Counted from the first letter of the stretch, positions 23,596 through 36,382 are shown. The stretch: 64,000 nucleotides of DNA from Loripinus fragilis (GCA_964019695.1 OZ026515.1:129726849-129790848), one strand, 5' to 3'. The notes: generated by a model from the letters alone, not told the origin. Numbers and translations are program-made.

Positions 23596-24913
23596 ATTGC
23601 TGTGTTATTCGTAGTTTGTGAAAGTAAAATTGAGCAAACCTCTACATTTCTTGCATTTATACCAATTAAAGCTTGTCTGTGAGACTTTCATGCCAAATGA
23701 GTGCAAGCGATAATTAGAGCTTGTGCCAATCAGTAACGCCCGCACCCATACGCCTGGCCACGTTAATTACATAGTCGATGCTTGATTTACTTTCTCAGAT
23801 GACAGCATTAATCAGCCATGAAACGCCATTGACTTTTCTATAGTTTAGAAACAGTCTCTCATTAACCTTTTTATACTGAAGACCCATAAACATTTTTAGC
23901 AAACAGTGAAGACCCAGATGAAATGCCACAAAACACAACATAACCGTTTCTTAAAGTAAAAACAATCTTCAGGAATATAAAACATCATAATTTATAAATT
24001 TCAAGCTTTTATCCCTTAAAATTTATGATGGACGATTCCAACCTTATTATAAAACCCTGTGTGGGAAAATCCATAGGTTTACAAAGGGTTAACAAAACTT
24101 GAGTTAATCGCTGAAACTGTACTTCAAATGCATGTAACTTTTTTATTTATGGACATATTTGGTTAAAATTTGCAGCAAATAGATTTGATAGATTCCCTTT
24201 ATCATTTGTGTTATGCCAGGGCCCGAGGTTATAAAACATTTTTGTGCTCAATTCAACTGAGCATGAAAATTCAACTGCTCGTCAAAACTAAAATACCCTC
24301 AAATGAAGAGGATTCTTGCTTTTAGTCTCTCAAATGTTGTATTTATCCTGCTAATAAATGTTAAATTGCCAACAATTGTTGGTATTTTAGCATTTATAAG
24401 CAGTATAAATTTTATGCTCAGTTGAGTTGAGCATGAAAAAAGTTTTATTATCTCGGGGCCAGTTGTCAGTGGCCTGAGAATTGCATTTTTGCTCTGCTGG
24501 TGGGCGACAAATACTAACTCATTGCAAGTTATAATGCATCTGCTGATTATGCTCAAAATTCGCTCAGGAATGTCGCCAGAGTGTGAAAAACAGTTTGGAT
24601 CCCAATCAGACTCGATGCTTTGTCGTGCCTGATCAGGGTCAAAACTGCAGAGAGTATCAACAGACGATGGTATCAGGCAAAACGTGTTTGAAATATAGTA
24701 TACAGAGTGGGTCATGTGTTGTAGCATTTGTTGATTCATATATTCATATACGAGTATATATGCATGCGTGCGTGCCAGAGTTTCTTCATTTATGTAATAT
24801 AGGGCTTTCAACGAATAATGTGACAATCATTTGGGTTTCTTTCTGGTAATTTTCGGTCCATTATTTGGACAACTAAACTGGTTACAGAATGTGATCTGAG
24901 TTGATTGACTAGT

Positions 24914-25228
24914 CTATAAGTCGTCATCAGAAATCAATTCGTCAGACTCGACATCGTCGTCTTTGTTGAGCTGGCTTCTCAAATGAAGTATTTCATTTCT
25001 CTTCATGTCTGCGTAGTGGTAGTACTGCTTGACCAACCCTTCTTCTATCATAATGCGCAATCGTAGAGGTAATTGCAAAGTCTTGTAGTCGTTGGATCTT
25101 GCAGACTGGTAGCGTTTCTTTAGACCATGTAGCCTGGTGTTGAGAAGCAGAATCTGGTCACAAGCTCGGTTGAATCGTCTCTGAGTTTCGTACAGCTGGA
25201 CGCCCATCTCAAACTTCTTCATACCCAT
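24914..25228 (-). CDS. 104-aa array protein, copy 16 (R52Q, F53L)
   Basis: This is the last of the four R52Q/F53L copies. No copy of this class occurs beyond the higher-order repeat. Confidence 0.72.
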   Translation of the reverse strand: MGMKKFEMGVQLYETQRRFNRACDQILLLNTRLHGLKKRYQSARSNDYKTLQLPLRLRIMIEEGLVKQYYHYADMKRNEILHLRSQLNKDDDVESDELISDDDL

Positions 25229-26552
25229 AATGCTGTGTTATTCGTAGTTTGTGAAAGTAAAATTGAGCAAACCTCTAGATTTCTTGCATTTATACCAATT
25301 AAAGCTTGTCTGTGAGACTTTCATGCCAAATGAGTGCAAGCGATAATTAGAGCTTGTGCCAATCAGTAACGCCCGCACCCATACGCCTGGCCACGTTAAT
25401 TACATAGTCGATGCTTGATTTACTTTCTCAGATGACAGCATTAATCAGCCATGAAACGCCATTGACTTTTCTATAGTTTAGAAACAGTCTCTCATTAACC
25501 TTTTTATACTGAAGACCCATAAACATTTTTAGCAAACAGTGAAGACCCAGATGAAATGCCACAAAACACAACATAACCGTTTCTTAAAGTAAAAACAATC
25601 TTCAGGAATATAAAACATCATAATTTATAAATTTCAAGCTTTTATCCCTTAAAATTTATGATGGACGATTCCAACCTTATTATAAAACCCTGTGTGGGAA
25701 AATCCATAGGTTTACAAAGGGTTAACAAAACTTGAGTTAATCGCTGAAACTGTACTTCAAATGCATGTAACTTTTTTTTATTTATGGACATATTTGGTTA
25801 AAATTTGCAGCAAATAGATTTGATAGATTCCCTTTATCATTTGTGTTATGCCAGGGCCCGAGGTTATAAAACATTTTTGTGCTCAATTCAACTGAGCATG
25901 AAAATTCAACTGCTCGTCAAAACTAAAATACCCTCAAATGAAGAGGATTCTTGCTTTTAGTCTCTCAAATGTTGTATTTATCCTGCTAATAAATGTTAAA
26001 TTGCCAACAATTGTTGGCATTTTAACATTTATAAGCAGTATAAATTTTATGCTCAGTTGAGTTGAGCATGAAAAAAGTTTTATTATCTCGGGGCCAGTTG
26101 TCAGTGGCCTGAGAATTGCATTTTTGCTCTGCTGGTGGGCGACAAATACTAACTCATTGCAAGTTATAATGCATCTGCTGATTATGCTCAAAATTCGCTC
26201 AGGAATGTCGCCAGAGTGTGAAAAACAGTTTGGATCCCAATCAGACTCGATGCTTTGTCGTGCCTGATCAGGGTCAAAACTGTTTGCAGAGAGTATCAAC
26301 AGACGATGGTATCAGGCAAAACGTGTTTGAAATATAGTATACAGAGTGGGTCATGTGTTGTAGCATTTGTTGATTCATATATTCATATACGAGTATATAT
26401 GCATGCGTGCGTGCCAGAGTTTCTTCATTTATGTAATATAGGGCTTTCAACTTATAATGCGACAATCATTTGGGTTTCTTTCTGGTAATTTTCGGTCCAT
26501 TATTTGGACGAATAAACTGGTTACAGAATGTGATCTGAGTTGATTGACTAGT

Positions 26553-26867
26553 CTATAAGTCGTCATCAGAAATCAATTCGTCAGACTCGACATCGTCGTC
26601 TTTGTTGAGCTGGCTTCTCAAATGAAGTATTTCATTTCTCTTCATGTCTGCGTAGTGGTAGTACTGCTTGACCAACCCTTCTTCTATCATAATGCGCAAT
26701 CGTAGAGGGAATCGCAAAGTCTTGTAGTCGTTGGATCTTGCAGACTGGTAGCGTTTCTTTAGACCATGTAGCCTGGTGTTGAGAAGCAGAATCTGGTCAC
26801 AAGCTCGGTTGAATCGTCTCTGAGTTTCGTACAGCTGGACGCCCATCTCAAACTTCTTCATACCCAT
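26553..26867 (-). CDS. 104-aa array protein, copy 17 (consensus)
   Basis: It encodes the consensus protein. The 13,100-bp match ends about 30 bp upstream of its start codon, in the leader, where a private C appears at 26,897. Confidence 0.75.
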   Translation of the reverse strand: MGMKKFEMGVQLYETQRRFNRACDQILLLNTRLHGLKKRYQSARSNDYKTLRFPLRLRIMIEEGLVKQYYHYADMKRNEILHLRSQLNKDDDVESDELISDDDL

Positions 26868-28192
26868 AATGCTGTGTTATTCGTAGTTTGTGAAAGCAGA
26901 ATGGAGCAAACCTCTACATTTCTTGCATTTATACCAATTAAAGCTTGTCTGTGAGACCTTCATGCCAAATGAGTGCAAGCGATAATTAGAGCTTGTGCCA
27001 ATCAGTAATGCCCGCACCCATACGCCTGGCCACGTTAATTACAGAGTCGATGCTTGGTTTACTTTCTCAGATGACAGCATTAATCAGCCATGAAACGCCA
27101 TTGACTTTTCTATAGTTTAGAAACAGTCTCTCATTAACCTTTTTATACTGAAGACCCATAAACATTTTTAGCAAACAGTGAAGACCCAGATGAAATGCCA
27201 CAAAACACAACATAACCGTTTCTTAAAGTAAAAACAATCTTCAGGAATATAAAACATCATAATTTATAAATTCCAAGCTTTTATCCCTTAAAATTTATGA
27301 TGGACGATTCCAACCTTATTATTAAACCCTGTGTGGGAAAATCCATAGGTTTACAAAGGGTTAACAAAACTTGAGTTAATCGCTGAAACTGTACTTCAAA
27401 TGCATGTAACTTTTTTTTTATTTATGGACATATTTGGTTAAAATTTGCAGCAAATAGATTTGATAGATTCCCTTTATCATTTGTGTTATGCCAGGGCCCG
27501 AGGTTATAAAACATTTTTGTGCTCAATTCAACTGAGCATGAAAATTCAACTGCTCGTCAAAACTAAAATACCCTCAAATGAAGAGGATTCTTGCTTTTAG
27601 TCTCTCAAATATTGTATTTATCCTGCTAATAAATGTTAAATTGCCAACAATTGTTTGCATTTTAGCATTTATAAGCAGTATAAATTTTATGCTCAGTTGA
27701 GTTGAGCATGAAAAAAGTTTTATTATCTCGGGGCCAGTTGTCAGTGGCCTGAGAAATGCATTTTTGCTCTGCTGGTGGGCGACAAATACTAACTCATTGC
27801 AAGTTATAATGCATCTGCTGATTATGCTCAAAATTCGCTCAGGAATGTCGCCAGAGTGTGAAAAACAGTTTGGATCCCAATCAGACTCGATGCTTTGTCG
27901 TGCCTGATCAGGGTCAAAACTGTTTGCAGAGAGTATCAACAGACGATGGTATCAGGCAAAACGTGTTTGAAATATAGTATACAGAGTGGGTCATGTGTTG
28001 TAGCATTTGTTGATTTATATATTCATATACGAGTATATATGCAAGCGTGCGTGCCAGAGTTTCTTCATTTATGTAATATAGGGCTTTCAACGGATAATGC
28101 GACAATCATTTGGGTTTCTTTCTGGTAATTTTCGGTCCATTATTTGGACGAATGAACTGGTTACAGAATGTGATCTGAGTTGATTGACTAGT

Positions 28193-28507
28193 CTATAAGT
28201 CGTCATCAGAAATCAATTCGTCAGACTCGACATCGTCGTCTTTGTTGAGCTGGCTTCTCAAATGAAGTATTTCATTTCTCTTCATGTCTGCGTAGTGGTA
28301 GTACTGCTTGACCAACCCTTCTTCTATCATAATGCGCAATCGTAGAGGGAATCGCAAAGTCTTGTGGTCGTTGGATCTTGCAGACTGGTAGCGTTTCTTT
28401 AGACCATGTAACCTGGTGTTGAGAAGCAGAATCTGGTCACAAGCTCGGTTGAATCGTCTCTGAGTTTCGTACAGCTGGACGCCCATCTCAAACTTCTTCA
28501 TACCCAT
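28193..28507 (-). CDS. 104-aa array protein, copy 18 (Y48H)
   Basis: It carries a private Y48H between the two helices and a silent change at R32 or its neighbour. The spacer upstream of this copy is the last of the first type. Confidence 0.72.
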   Translation of the reverse strand: MGMKKFEMGVQLYETQRRFNRACDQILLLNTRLHGLKKRYQSARSNDHKTLRFPLRLRIMIEEGLVKQYYHYADMKRNEILHLRSQLNKDDDVESDELISDDDL

Positions 28508-29832
28508 AATGCTGTGTTATTCGTAGTTTGTGAAAGTAAAATTGAGCAAACCTCTAGATTTCTTGCATTTATACCAAATAAAGCTTGTCTGTGAGACCTT
28601 CATGCCAAATGAGTGCAAGCGATAATTAGAGCTTGTGCCAATCAGTAACGCCCGCACCCATACGCCTGGCCACGTTAATTACAGAGTCGATGCTTGGTTT
28701 ACTTTCTCAGATGACAGCATTAATCAGCCATGAAACGCCATTGACTTTTCTATAGTTTAGAAACAGTCTCTCATTAACCTTTTTATACTGAAGACCCATA
28801 AACATTTTTAGCAAACAGTGAAGACCCAGATGAAATGCCACAAAACACAACATAACCGTTTCTTAAAGTAAAAACAATCTTCAGGAATATAAAACATCAT
28901 AATTTATAAATTCCAAGCTTTTATCCCTTAAAATTTATGATGGACGATTCCAACCTTATTATAAAACCCTGTGTGGGAAAATCCATAGGTTTACAAAGGG
29001 TTAACAAAACTTGAGTTAATCGCTGAAACTGTACTTCAAATGCATGTAATTTTTTTTATTTATGGACATATTTGGTTAAAATTTGCAGCAAATAGATTTG
29101 ATAGATTCCCTTTATCATTTGTGTTATGCCAGGGCCCGAGGTTATAAAACATTTTTGTGCTCAATTCAACTGAGCATGAAAATTCAACTGCTCGTCAAAA
29201 CTAAAATACCCTCAAATGAAGAGGATTCTTGCTTTTAGTCTCTCAAATGTTGTATTTATCCTGCTAATAAATGTTAAATTGTCAACAATTGTTGGCATTT
29301 TAACATTTATAAGCAGTATAAATTTTATGCTCAGTTGAGTTGAGCATGAAAAAAGTTTTATTATCTCGGGGCCAGTTGTCAGTGGCCTGAGGATTGCATA
29401 TTTGCTCTGCTGGTGGGCGACAAATACTAACTCATTGCAAGTTATAATGCATCTGCTGATTATGCTCAAATTCGCTCAGGAATGTCGCCAGAGTGTGAAA
29501 AACAGTTTGGATCCCAATCAGGCTCGATGCTTTGTCGTGCCTGATCAGGGTCAAAACTGTTTGCAGAGAGTATCAACAGACGATGGTATCAGGCAAAACG
29601 TGTTTGAAATATAGTATACAGAGTGGGTCACTGTGTGTTGTAGCATTTGTTGATTTATATATTCATATACGAGTAGATATGCATGCGTGCGTGCCAGAGT
29701 TTCTTCATTTATGTAATATAGGGCTTTCAACGGATAATGCGACAATCATTTGGGTTTCTTTCTGGTAATTTTTGGTCCATTATTTGGACAACTAAACTGG
29801 TTACAGAATGTGATCTGAGTTGATTGACTAGT

Positions 29833-30147
29833 CTATAAGTCGTCATCAGAAATCAATTCGTCAGACTCGACATCGTCGTCTTTGTTGAGCTGGCTTCTCA
29901 AATGAAGTATTTCATTTCTCTTCATGTCTGCGTAGTGGTAGTACTGCTTGACCAACCCTTCTTCTATCATAATGCGCAATCGTAGAGGGAATCGCAAAGT
30001 CTTGTAGTCGTTGGATCTTGCAGACTGGTAGCGTTTCTTTAGACCATGTAGCCTGGTGTTGAGAAGCAGAATCTGGTCACAAGCTCGGTTGAATCGTCTC
30101 TGAGTTTCGTACAGCTGGACGCCCATCTCAAATTTCTTCATACCCAT
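29833..30147 (-). CDS. 104-aa array protein, copy 19 (consensus)
   Basis: It encodes the consensus protein with a silent AAA at K5, a marker also found in copies 26-33. It lies at the junction where spacers change type. Confidence 0.75.
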   Translation of the reverse strand: MGMKKFEMGVQLYETQRRFNRACDQILLLNTRLHGLKKRYQSARSNDYKTLRFPLRLRIMIEEGLVKQYYHYADMKRNEILHLRSQLNKDDDVESDELISDDDL

Positions 30148-31386
30148 AATGCTGTGTTATTCGTAGTTTGTGAAAGTAGAATGGAGCAAACCTCTCCATT
30201 TCTTGCATTTATACCAATTAAAACTTGTCTGTGAGACCTTCATGTCAAATGAGTGCAAGCGATAATTAGAGCTTGTGCCAATCAGTAACGCCCGCATCCA
30301 TACGCCTGGCCACGTTAATTACAGAGTCGATGCTTGGTTTACTTTCTCAGATGACAGCATTAATCAGCCATGAAACGCCATTGACTTTTCTATAGTTTAG
30401 AAACAGTCTCTCATTAACCTCTTTAAACTGAAGACCCATAAACCTTTTTAGCAAACAGTGAAGACCCAGATGAAATGCTACAAAACACAGCATAACCGTT
30501 TCTTAAAGTAAAAACAATCTTCAGGAATATAAAAACATCATAATTTATAAATTCCAACCTTTTATCCCTTAAAAATTATGATGAACGATTCCAACCTTAT
30601 TATTAAACCCTGTGTGGGAAAATCCATAGGTTTACAAAGGGTTAACAAAACTTGAGTTAATCGCTGAAACTGTACTTCAAATGCATGTAACTTTTTTTTT
30701 ATTTATGAGCAATTTGGTTAAAATTTGCAGCAAATCGATTTGATAGATTCCCTTTATCATTTGTGTTATGACAGGGCCCGAGGTTATAAAACATTTTTTG
30801 TGCTCAACTCAACTGAGCATGAAAATTCAACTGCTCATCAAAACTAAAATACCGACAAATGAAAAAGATTCTTGCTTTTAGTCTCTCAGATGTTGTATTT
30901 ATCCTGCTAATAAATGTTAAAATGCCAACGATTGTTGGCATTTTAACATTTATAAGCAGTATAAATTTTATGCTCAGATGAGTTAAGCATGAAAAAAGTT
31001 TTATTATCTCGGTGCCAGTTGTCAGTGGCCTGAGAATTGCATTTTTGCTCTGCTGGTGGGCGACAAATACTAACTCATTGCAAGTTATAATGCATCTGCT
31101 GATTATGCTCAAAATTCGCTCAGGAATGTCGCCAGAGTGTGAAAAACAGTTTGGATCCCAATCAGACTCGATGCTTTGTCGTGCCTGATCAGGGTCAAAA
31201 CTGTTTGCAGAGAGTATCAACAGACGATGGTATCAGGCAAAACGTGTTTGAAATAGAGTATACAGAGCGGGTCATGTGTTGTAGCATTTGTTGATTTATA
31301 TATTCATATACGAGCATATATGCATGCGTGCGTGCCAGAGTTTCTTCATTTATGTAATATAGGGCTTTCAACGGATAATGCGACAA

Positions 31387-31788
31387 TCATTTGGGTTTCT
31401 TTCTGGTAATTTTTGGTCCATTATTTGGACAACTAAACTGGTTACAGAATGTGATCTGAGTTGATTGACTAGTCAATAAGTCGTCATCAGAAATCAATTC
31501 GTCAGACTCGACATCGTCGTCTTTGTTGAGCTGGCTTCTCAAATGAAGTATTTCATTTCTCTTCATGTCTGCATAGTGGTAGTACTGCTTGACCAACCCT
31601 TCTTCTATCATAATGCGCAATCGTAGAGGGAATCGTAAAGTCTTGTAGTCGTTGGATCTTGCAGACTGGTAGCGTTTCTTTAGACCATGTAGCCTGGTGT
31701 TGAGAAGCAGAATCTGGTCACAAGCTCGGTTGAATCGTCTCTGAGTTTCGTACAGCTGGACGCCCATCTCAAACTTCTTCATACCCAT
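31387..31788 (-). CDS. Array protein, copy 20, stop codon lost (133 aa)
   Basis: The usual TAG at 31474-31476 is TTG here, so the frame runs on for 29 codons to 133 residues. The first 104 residues are consensus, and the extension is basic and polar. The readthrough translates through the 3' hairpin and purine-rich element, so normal 3'-end formation there would leave an mRNA without a stop codon. It could be a non-productive copy. Confidence 0.6.
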   Translation of the reverse strand: MGMKKFEMGVQLYETQRRFNRACDQILLLNTRLHGLKKRYQSARSNDYKTLRFPLRLRIMIEEGLVKQYYHYADMKRNEILHLRSQLNKDDDVESDELISDDDLLTSQSTQITFCNQFSCPNNGPKITRKKPK

Positions 31789-33114
31789 AATGCTGTGTTA
31801 TTCGTAGTTTGTGAAAGTAGAATGGAGCAAACCTCTCCATTTCTTGCATTTATACCAATTAAAGCTTGTCTGTGAGACCTTCATGTCAAATGAGTGCAAG
31901 CGATAATTAGAGCTTGTGCCAATCAGTAACGCCCGCATCCATACGCCTGGCCACGTTAATTACAGAGTCGATGCTTGGTTTACTTTCTCAGATGACAGCA
32001 TTAATCAGCCATGAAACGCCATTGACTTTTCTATAGTTTAGAAACAGTCTCTCATTATCCTCTTTATACTGAAGACCCATAAACCTTTTTAGCAAACAGT
32101 GAAGACCCAGATGAAATGCCACAAAACACAACATAACCGTTTCTTAAAGTAAAAACAATCTTCAGGAATATAAAAACATCATAATTTATAAATTCCAACC
32201 TTTTATCCCTTAAAAATTATGATGAACGATTCCAACCTTATTATAAAAAAATCTGTGTGGGAAAATCAATAGGTTTAAAAAGGGTTAACAAAACTTGAGT
32301 TAATCGCTGAAACTGTACTTCAAATGCATGTAACTTTTTTTTATTTGTGAGCAATTTGGTTAAAATTTGCAGCAAATCGATTTGATAGATTCCCTTTATC
32401 ATTTGTGTTATGACAGGGCCCGAGGTTATAAAACATTTTTTGTGCTCAACTCAACTGAGCATGAAAATTTAACTGCTCATCAAAACTAAAATACCGACAA
32501 ATGAAAAAGATTCTTGCTTTTAGTCTCTCAGATGTTGTATTTATCCTGCTAATAAATGTTAAAATGCCAACGATTGTTGGCATTTTAACATTTATAAGCA
32601 GTATAAATTTTATGCTCAGATGAGTTAAGCATGAAAAAAGTTTTATAATCTCGGTGCCAGTTGTCAGTGGCCTGAGAATTGCATTTTTGCTCTGCTAGTG
32701 GGCGACAATTACTAACTCATTGCAAGTTATAATGCATCTGCTGATTATGCTCAAATTCGCTCAGGAATGTCGCCAGAGTGTGAAAAACAGTTTGGATCCC
32801 AATCAAGCTCGATGCTTTGTCGTGCCTGATCAGGGTCAAAACTGTTTGCAGAGAGTATCAACAGACGATGGTATCAGGCAAAACGTGTTTGAAATAGAGT
32901 ATACAGAGCGGGTCATGTGTTGTAGCATTTGTTGATTTATATATTCATATACGAGTATATATGCATGCGTGCGTGCCAGAGTTTCTTCATTTATGTAATA
33001 TAGGGCTTTCAACGGATAATGCGACAATCATTTGGGTTTCTTTCTGGTAATTTTTGGTCCATTATTTGGACAACTAAACTGGTCACAGAATGTGACCTAA
33101 GTTGATTGACTAGT

Positions 33115-33417
33115 CTATAAGTCGTCATCAGAAATCAATTCGTCAGACTCTTTGTTGAGCTGGCTTCTCAAATGAAGTATTTCATTTCTCTTCATGTCTG
33201 CGAAGTGGTAGTACTGCTTGACCAACCCTTCTTCTATCATAATGCGCAATCGTAGAGGGAATCGTAAAGTCTTGTAGTCGTTGGATCTTGCAGACTGGTA
33301 GCGTTTCTTTAGACCATGTAGCCTGGTGTTGAGAAGCAGAATCTGGTCACAAGCTCGGTTGAATCGTCTCTGAGTTTCGTACAGCTGGACGCCCATCTCA
33401 AACTTCTTCATACCCAT
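33115..33417 (-). CDS. Array protein, copy 21, 4-residue in-frame deletion (100 aa)
   Basis: A 12-bp deletion removes residues 90-93 (DDDV) at the start of the acidic tail and keeps the frame. Y72F is also present. The 3' flank has two private changes in the otherwise invariant stretch before the stop codon. Confidence 0.68.
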   Translation of the reverse strand: MGMKKFEMGVQLYETQRRFNRACDQILLLNTRLHGLKKRYQSARSNDYKTLRFPLRLRIMIEEGLVKQYYHFADMKRNEILHLRSQLNKESDELISDDDL

Positions 33418-34178
33418 AATGCTGTGTTATTCGTAGTTTGTGAAAGTAGAATGGAGCAAACCGCTCCATTTCTTGCATTTATACCAATTAAAGCTTGTCT
33501 GTGAGACCTTCATGTCAAATGAGTGCAAGCGATAATTAGAGCTTGTGCCAATCAGTAACGCCCGCATCCATACGCCTGGCCACGTTAATTACAGAGTCGA
33601 TGCTTGGTTTACTTTCTCAGATGACAGCATTAATCAGCCATGAAACGCCATTGACTTTTCTATAGTTTAGAAACAGTCTCTCATTAACCTCTTTATACTG
33701 AAGACCCATAAACCTTTTTAGCAAACAGTGAAGACCCAGATGAAATGCCACAAAACACAACATAACCGTTTCTTAAAGTAAAAACAATCTTCAGGAATAT
33801 AAAAACATCATAATTTATAAATTCCAACCTTTTATCCCTTAAAAATTATGATGAACCATTCCAACCTTATTATAAAAATCTGTGTAGGAAAATCCATAGG
33901 TTTACAAAGGGTTAACAAAACTTGAGTTAATCGCTGAAACTGTACTTCAAATCCATGTAACTTTATTTAATTTATGAGCAATTTGGTTAAAATATGCAGC
34001 AAATCGATTTGATAGATTCCCTTTATCATTTGTGTTATGACAGGGCCCGGGGCTATAAAACATTTTTTGTGCTCAACTCAACTGAGCATGAAAATTCAAC
34101 TGCTCATCAAAACTAAAATACCGACAAATGAAAAAGATTCTTGCTTTTAGTCTCACAGATGTTGTCTTTATCCTGCTA

Positions 34179-34222
34179 ATAAATGTTAAAATGCCAACAA
34201 TTGTTGGCATTTTAACATTTAT
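34179..34222. repeat. Perfect 44-bp palindrome, second spacer type
   Basis: The two 22-bp halves are exact reverse complements with no loop, centred between 34200 and 34201. One mismatched pair further out, the inverted repeat continues for 5 more pairs on each side. This is the cleanest form of the palindrome in each unit of the second type. Confidence 0.9.
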
Positions 34223-34741
34223 AAGCAGTATAAATTTTATGTTCAGATGAGTTAAGCATGAAAAAAGTTTTATAATCTCGGTGCCAGTTGTCAGTGGCCT
34301 GAGAATTGCATTTTTGCTCTGCTAGTGGGCGACAATTACTATTTCATTGCAAGTTATAATGCATCTGTTGATTATGCTCAAATTCGCTCAGGAATGTCGC
34401 CAGAGTGTGAAAAACAGTTTGGATCCCAATCAGGCTCGATGCTTCGTCGTGCCTGATCAGGGTCAAAACTGTTTGCAGAGAGTATCAACAGACGATGGTA
34501 TAGGGCAAAACGTGTTTGAAATAGAGTATACAGAGCGGGTCATGTGTTGTAGCATTTGTTGATTTATATATTCATATACGAGTCTATATGCATGCGTGCG
34601 TGCCAGAGTTTCTTCATTTATGTAATATAGGGCTTTCAACGGATAATGCGACAATCATTTGGGTTTCTTTCTGGTAATTTTTGGTCCATTATTTGGACAA
34701 CTAAACTGGTTACAGAATGTGATCTGAGTTGATTGACTAGT

Positions 34742-35056
34742 CTATAAGTCGTCATCAGAAATCAATTCGTCAGACTCGACATCGTCGTCTTTGTTGAGCT
34801 GGCTTCTCAAATGAAGTATTTCATTTCTCTTCATGTCTGCGTAGTGGTAGTACTGCTTGACCAACCCTTCTTCTATCATAATGCGCAATCGTAGAGGGAA
34901 TCGTAAAGTCTTGTAGTCGTTGGATCTTGCAGACTGGTAGCGTTTCTTTAGACCATGTAGCCTAGTGTTGAGAAGCAGAATCTGGTCACAAGCTCGGTTG
35001 AATCGTCTCTGAGTTTCGTACAGCTGGACGCCCATCTCAAACTTCTTCATACCCAT
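34742..35056 (-). CDS. 104-aa array protein, copy 22 (consensus)
   Basis: It encodes the consensus protein with silent changes at T31 and L51. Confidence 0.75.
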   Translation of the reverse strand: MGMKKFEMGVQLYETQRRFNRACDQILLLNTRLHGLKKRYQSARSNDYKTLRFPLRLRIMIEEGLVKQYYHYADMKRNEILHLRSQLNKDDDVESDELISDDDL

Positions 35057-36382
35057 AATGCTGTGTTATTCGTAGTTTGTGAAAGTAGAATGGAGCAAAT
35101 CTCTCCATTTCTTGCATTTATACCAATTAAAGCTTGTCTGTGAGACCTTCATGTCAAATGAGTGCAAGCGATAATTAGAGCTTGTGCCAATCAGTAACGC
35201 CCGCATCCATACGCCTGGCCACGTTAATTACAGAGTCGATGCTTGGTTTACTTTCTCAGATGACAGCATTAATCAGCCATGAAACGCCATTGACTTTTCT
35301 ATAGTTTAGAAACAGTCTCTCATTAACCTCTTTATACTGAAGACCCATAAACCTTTTTAGCAAACAGTGAAGACCCAAATGAAATGCCACAAAACACAAC
35401 ATAACCGTTTCTTAAAGTAAAAACAATCTTCAGGAATATAAAAGCATCATAATTTTTAAATAGAAAACCTTTTATCCCTTAAAAATTATAATGAACGATT
35501 CCAACCTTATTATAAAAAATCTGTTTGGGAAAATCCATAGGTTTACAAAGGGTTAACAAAACTTGAGTTAATCGCTGAAACTGTACTTCAAATGCATGCT
35601 TCTTTTTTTTATTTATGAGCAATTTGGTTAAAATTTGCAGCAAATCGATTTGATAGATTCCCTTTATCATTTGTGTTATGACAGGGCCCGAGGTTATAAA
35701 ACATTTTTTGTGCTCAACTCAACTGAGCATGAAAATTCAACTGCTCATCAAAACTAAAATACCGACAAATGAAAAAGATTCTTGCTTTTAGTCTCTCAGA
35801 TGTTGTATTTATCCTGCTAATAAATGTTAAAATGCCAACAATTGTTGGCATTTTAACATTTATAAGCAGTATAAATTTTATGCTCAGATGAGTTAAGCAT
35901 GAAAAAAGTTTTATAATCTCGGTGCCAGTTGTCAGTGGCCTGAGAATTGCATTTTTGCTCTGCTAGTGGGCGACAATTACTAACTCATTGCAAGTTATAA
36001 TGCATCTGCTGATTATGCTCAAATTCGCTCAGGAATGTCGCCAGAGTGTGAAAAACAGTTTGGATCCCAATCAGGCTCAGTGCTTTGTCGTGCCTGATCA
36101 GGGTCAAAACTGTTTGCAGAGAGTATCAACAGACGATGGTATCAGGCAAAACGTGTTTGAAATAGAGTATACAGAGCGGGTCATGTGTTGTAGCATTTGT
36201 TGATTTATATATTCATATACGAGTATATATGCATGCGTGCGTGCCAGAGTTTCTTCATTTATGTAATATAGGGCTTTCAACGGATAATGCGACAATCATT
36301 TGGGTTTCTTTCTGGTAATTTTTGGTCCATTATTTGGACAACTAAACTGGTAACAGAATGTGATCTGAGTTGATTGACTAGT

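Larger units (their letters stand above)
13631..26730. repeat. Higher-order repeat, copy B (8 units, 13,100 bp)
   Basis: This is the second copy of the 13,100-bp block. The match at offset 13,100 continues past the formal end to 26,896, where position 26,897 is the first clear break. The two-copy tract therefore covers 531-26,896. The sequence after 26,897 resembles the unit at about 7.2-8.5 kb instead, so the tract ends by switching to another register of the same array. Confidence 0.93.

Noticed and set aside
35479..35670. 63-codon minus-strand frames at about 35.5 and 48.6 kb
   Set aside because: They are seen in only two units, lie in AT-rich spacer with a run of lysines from the T-run, and are absent from the others.
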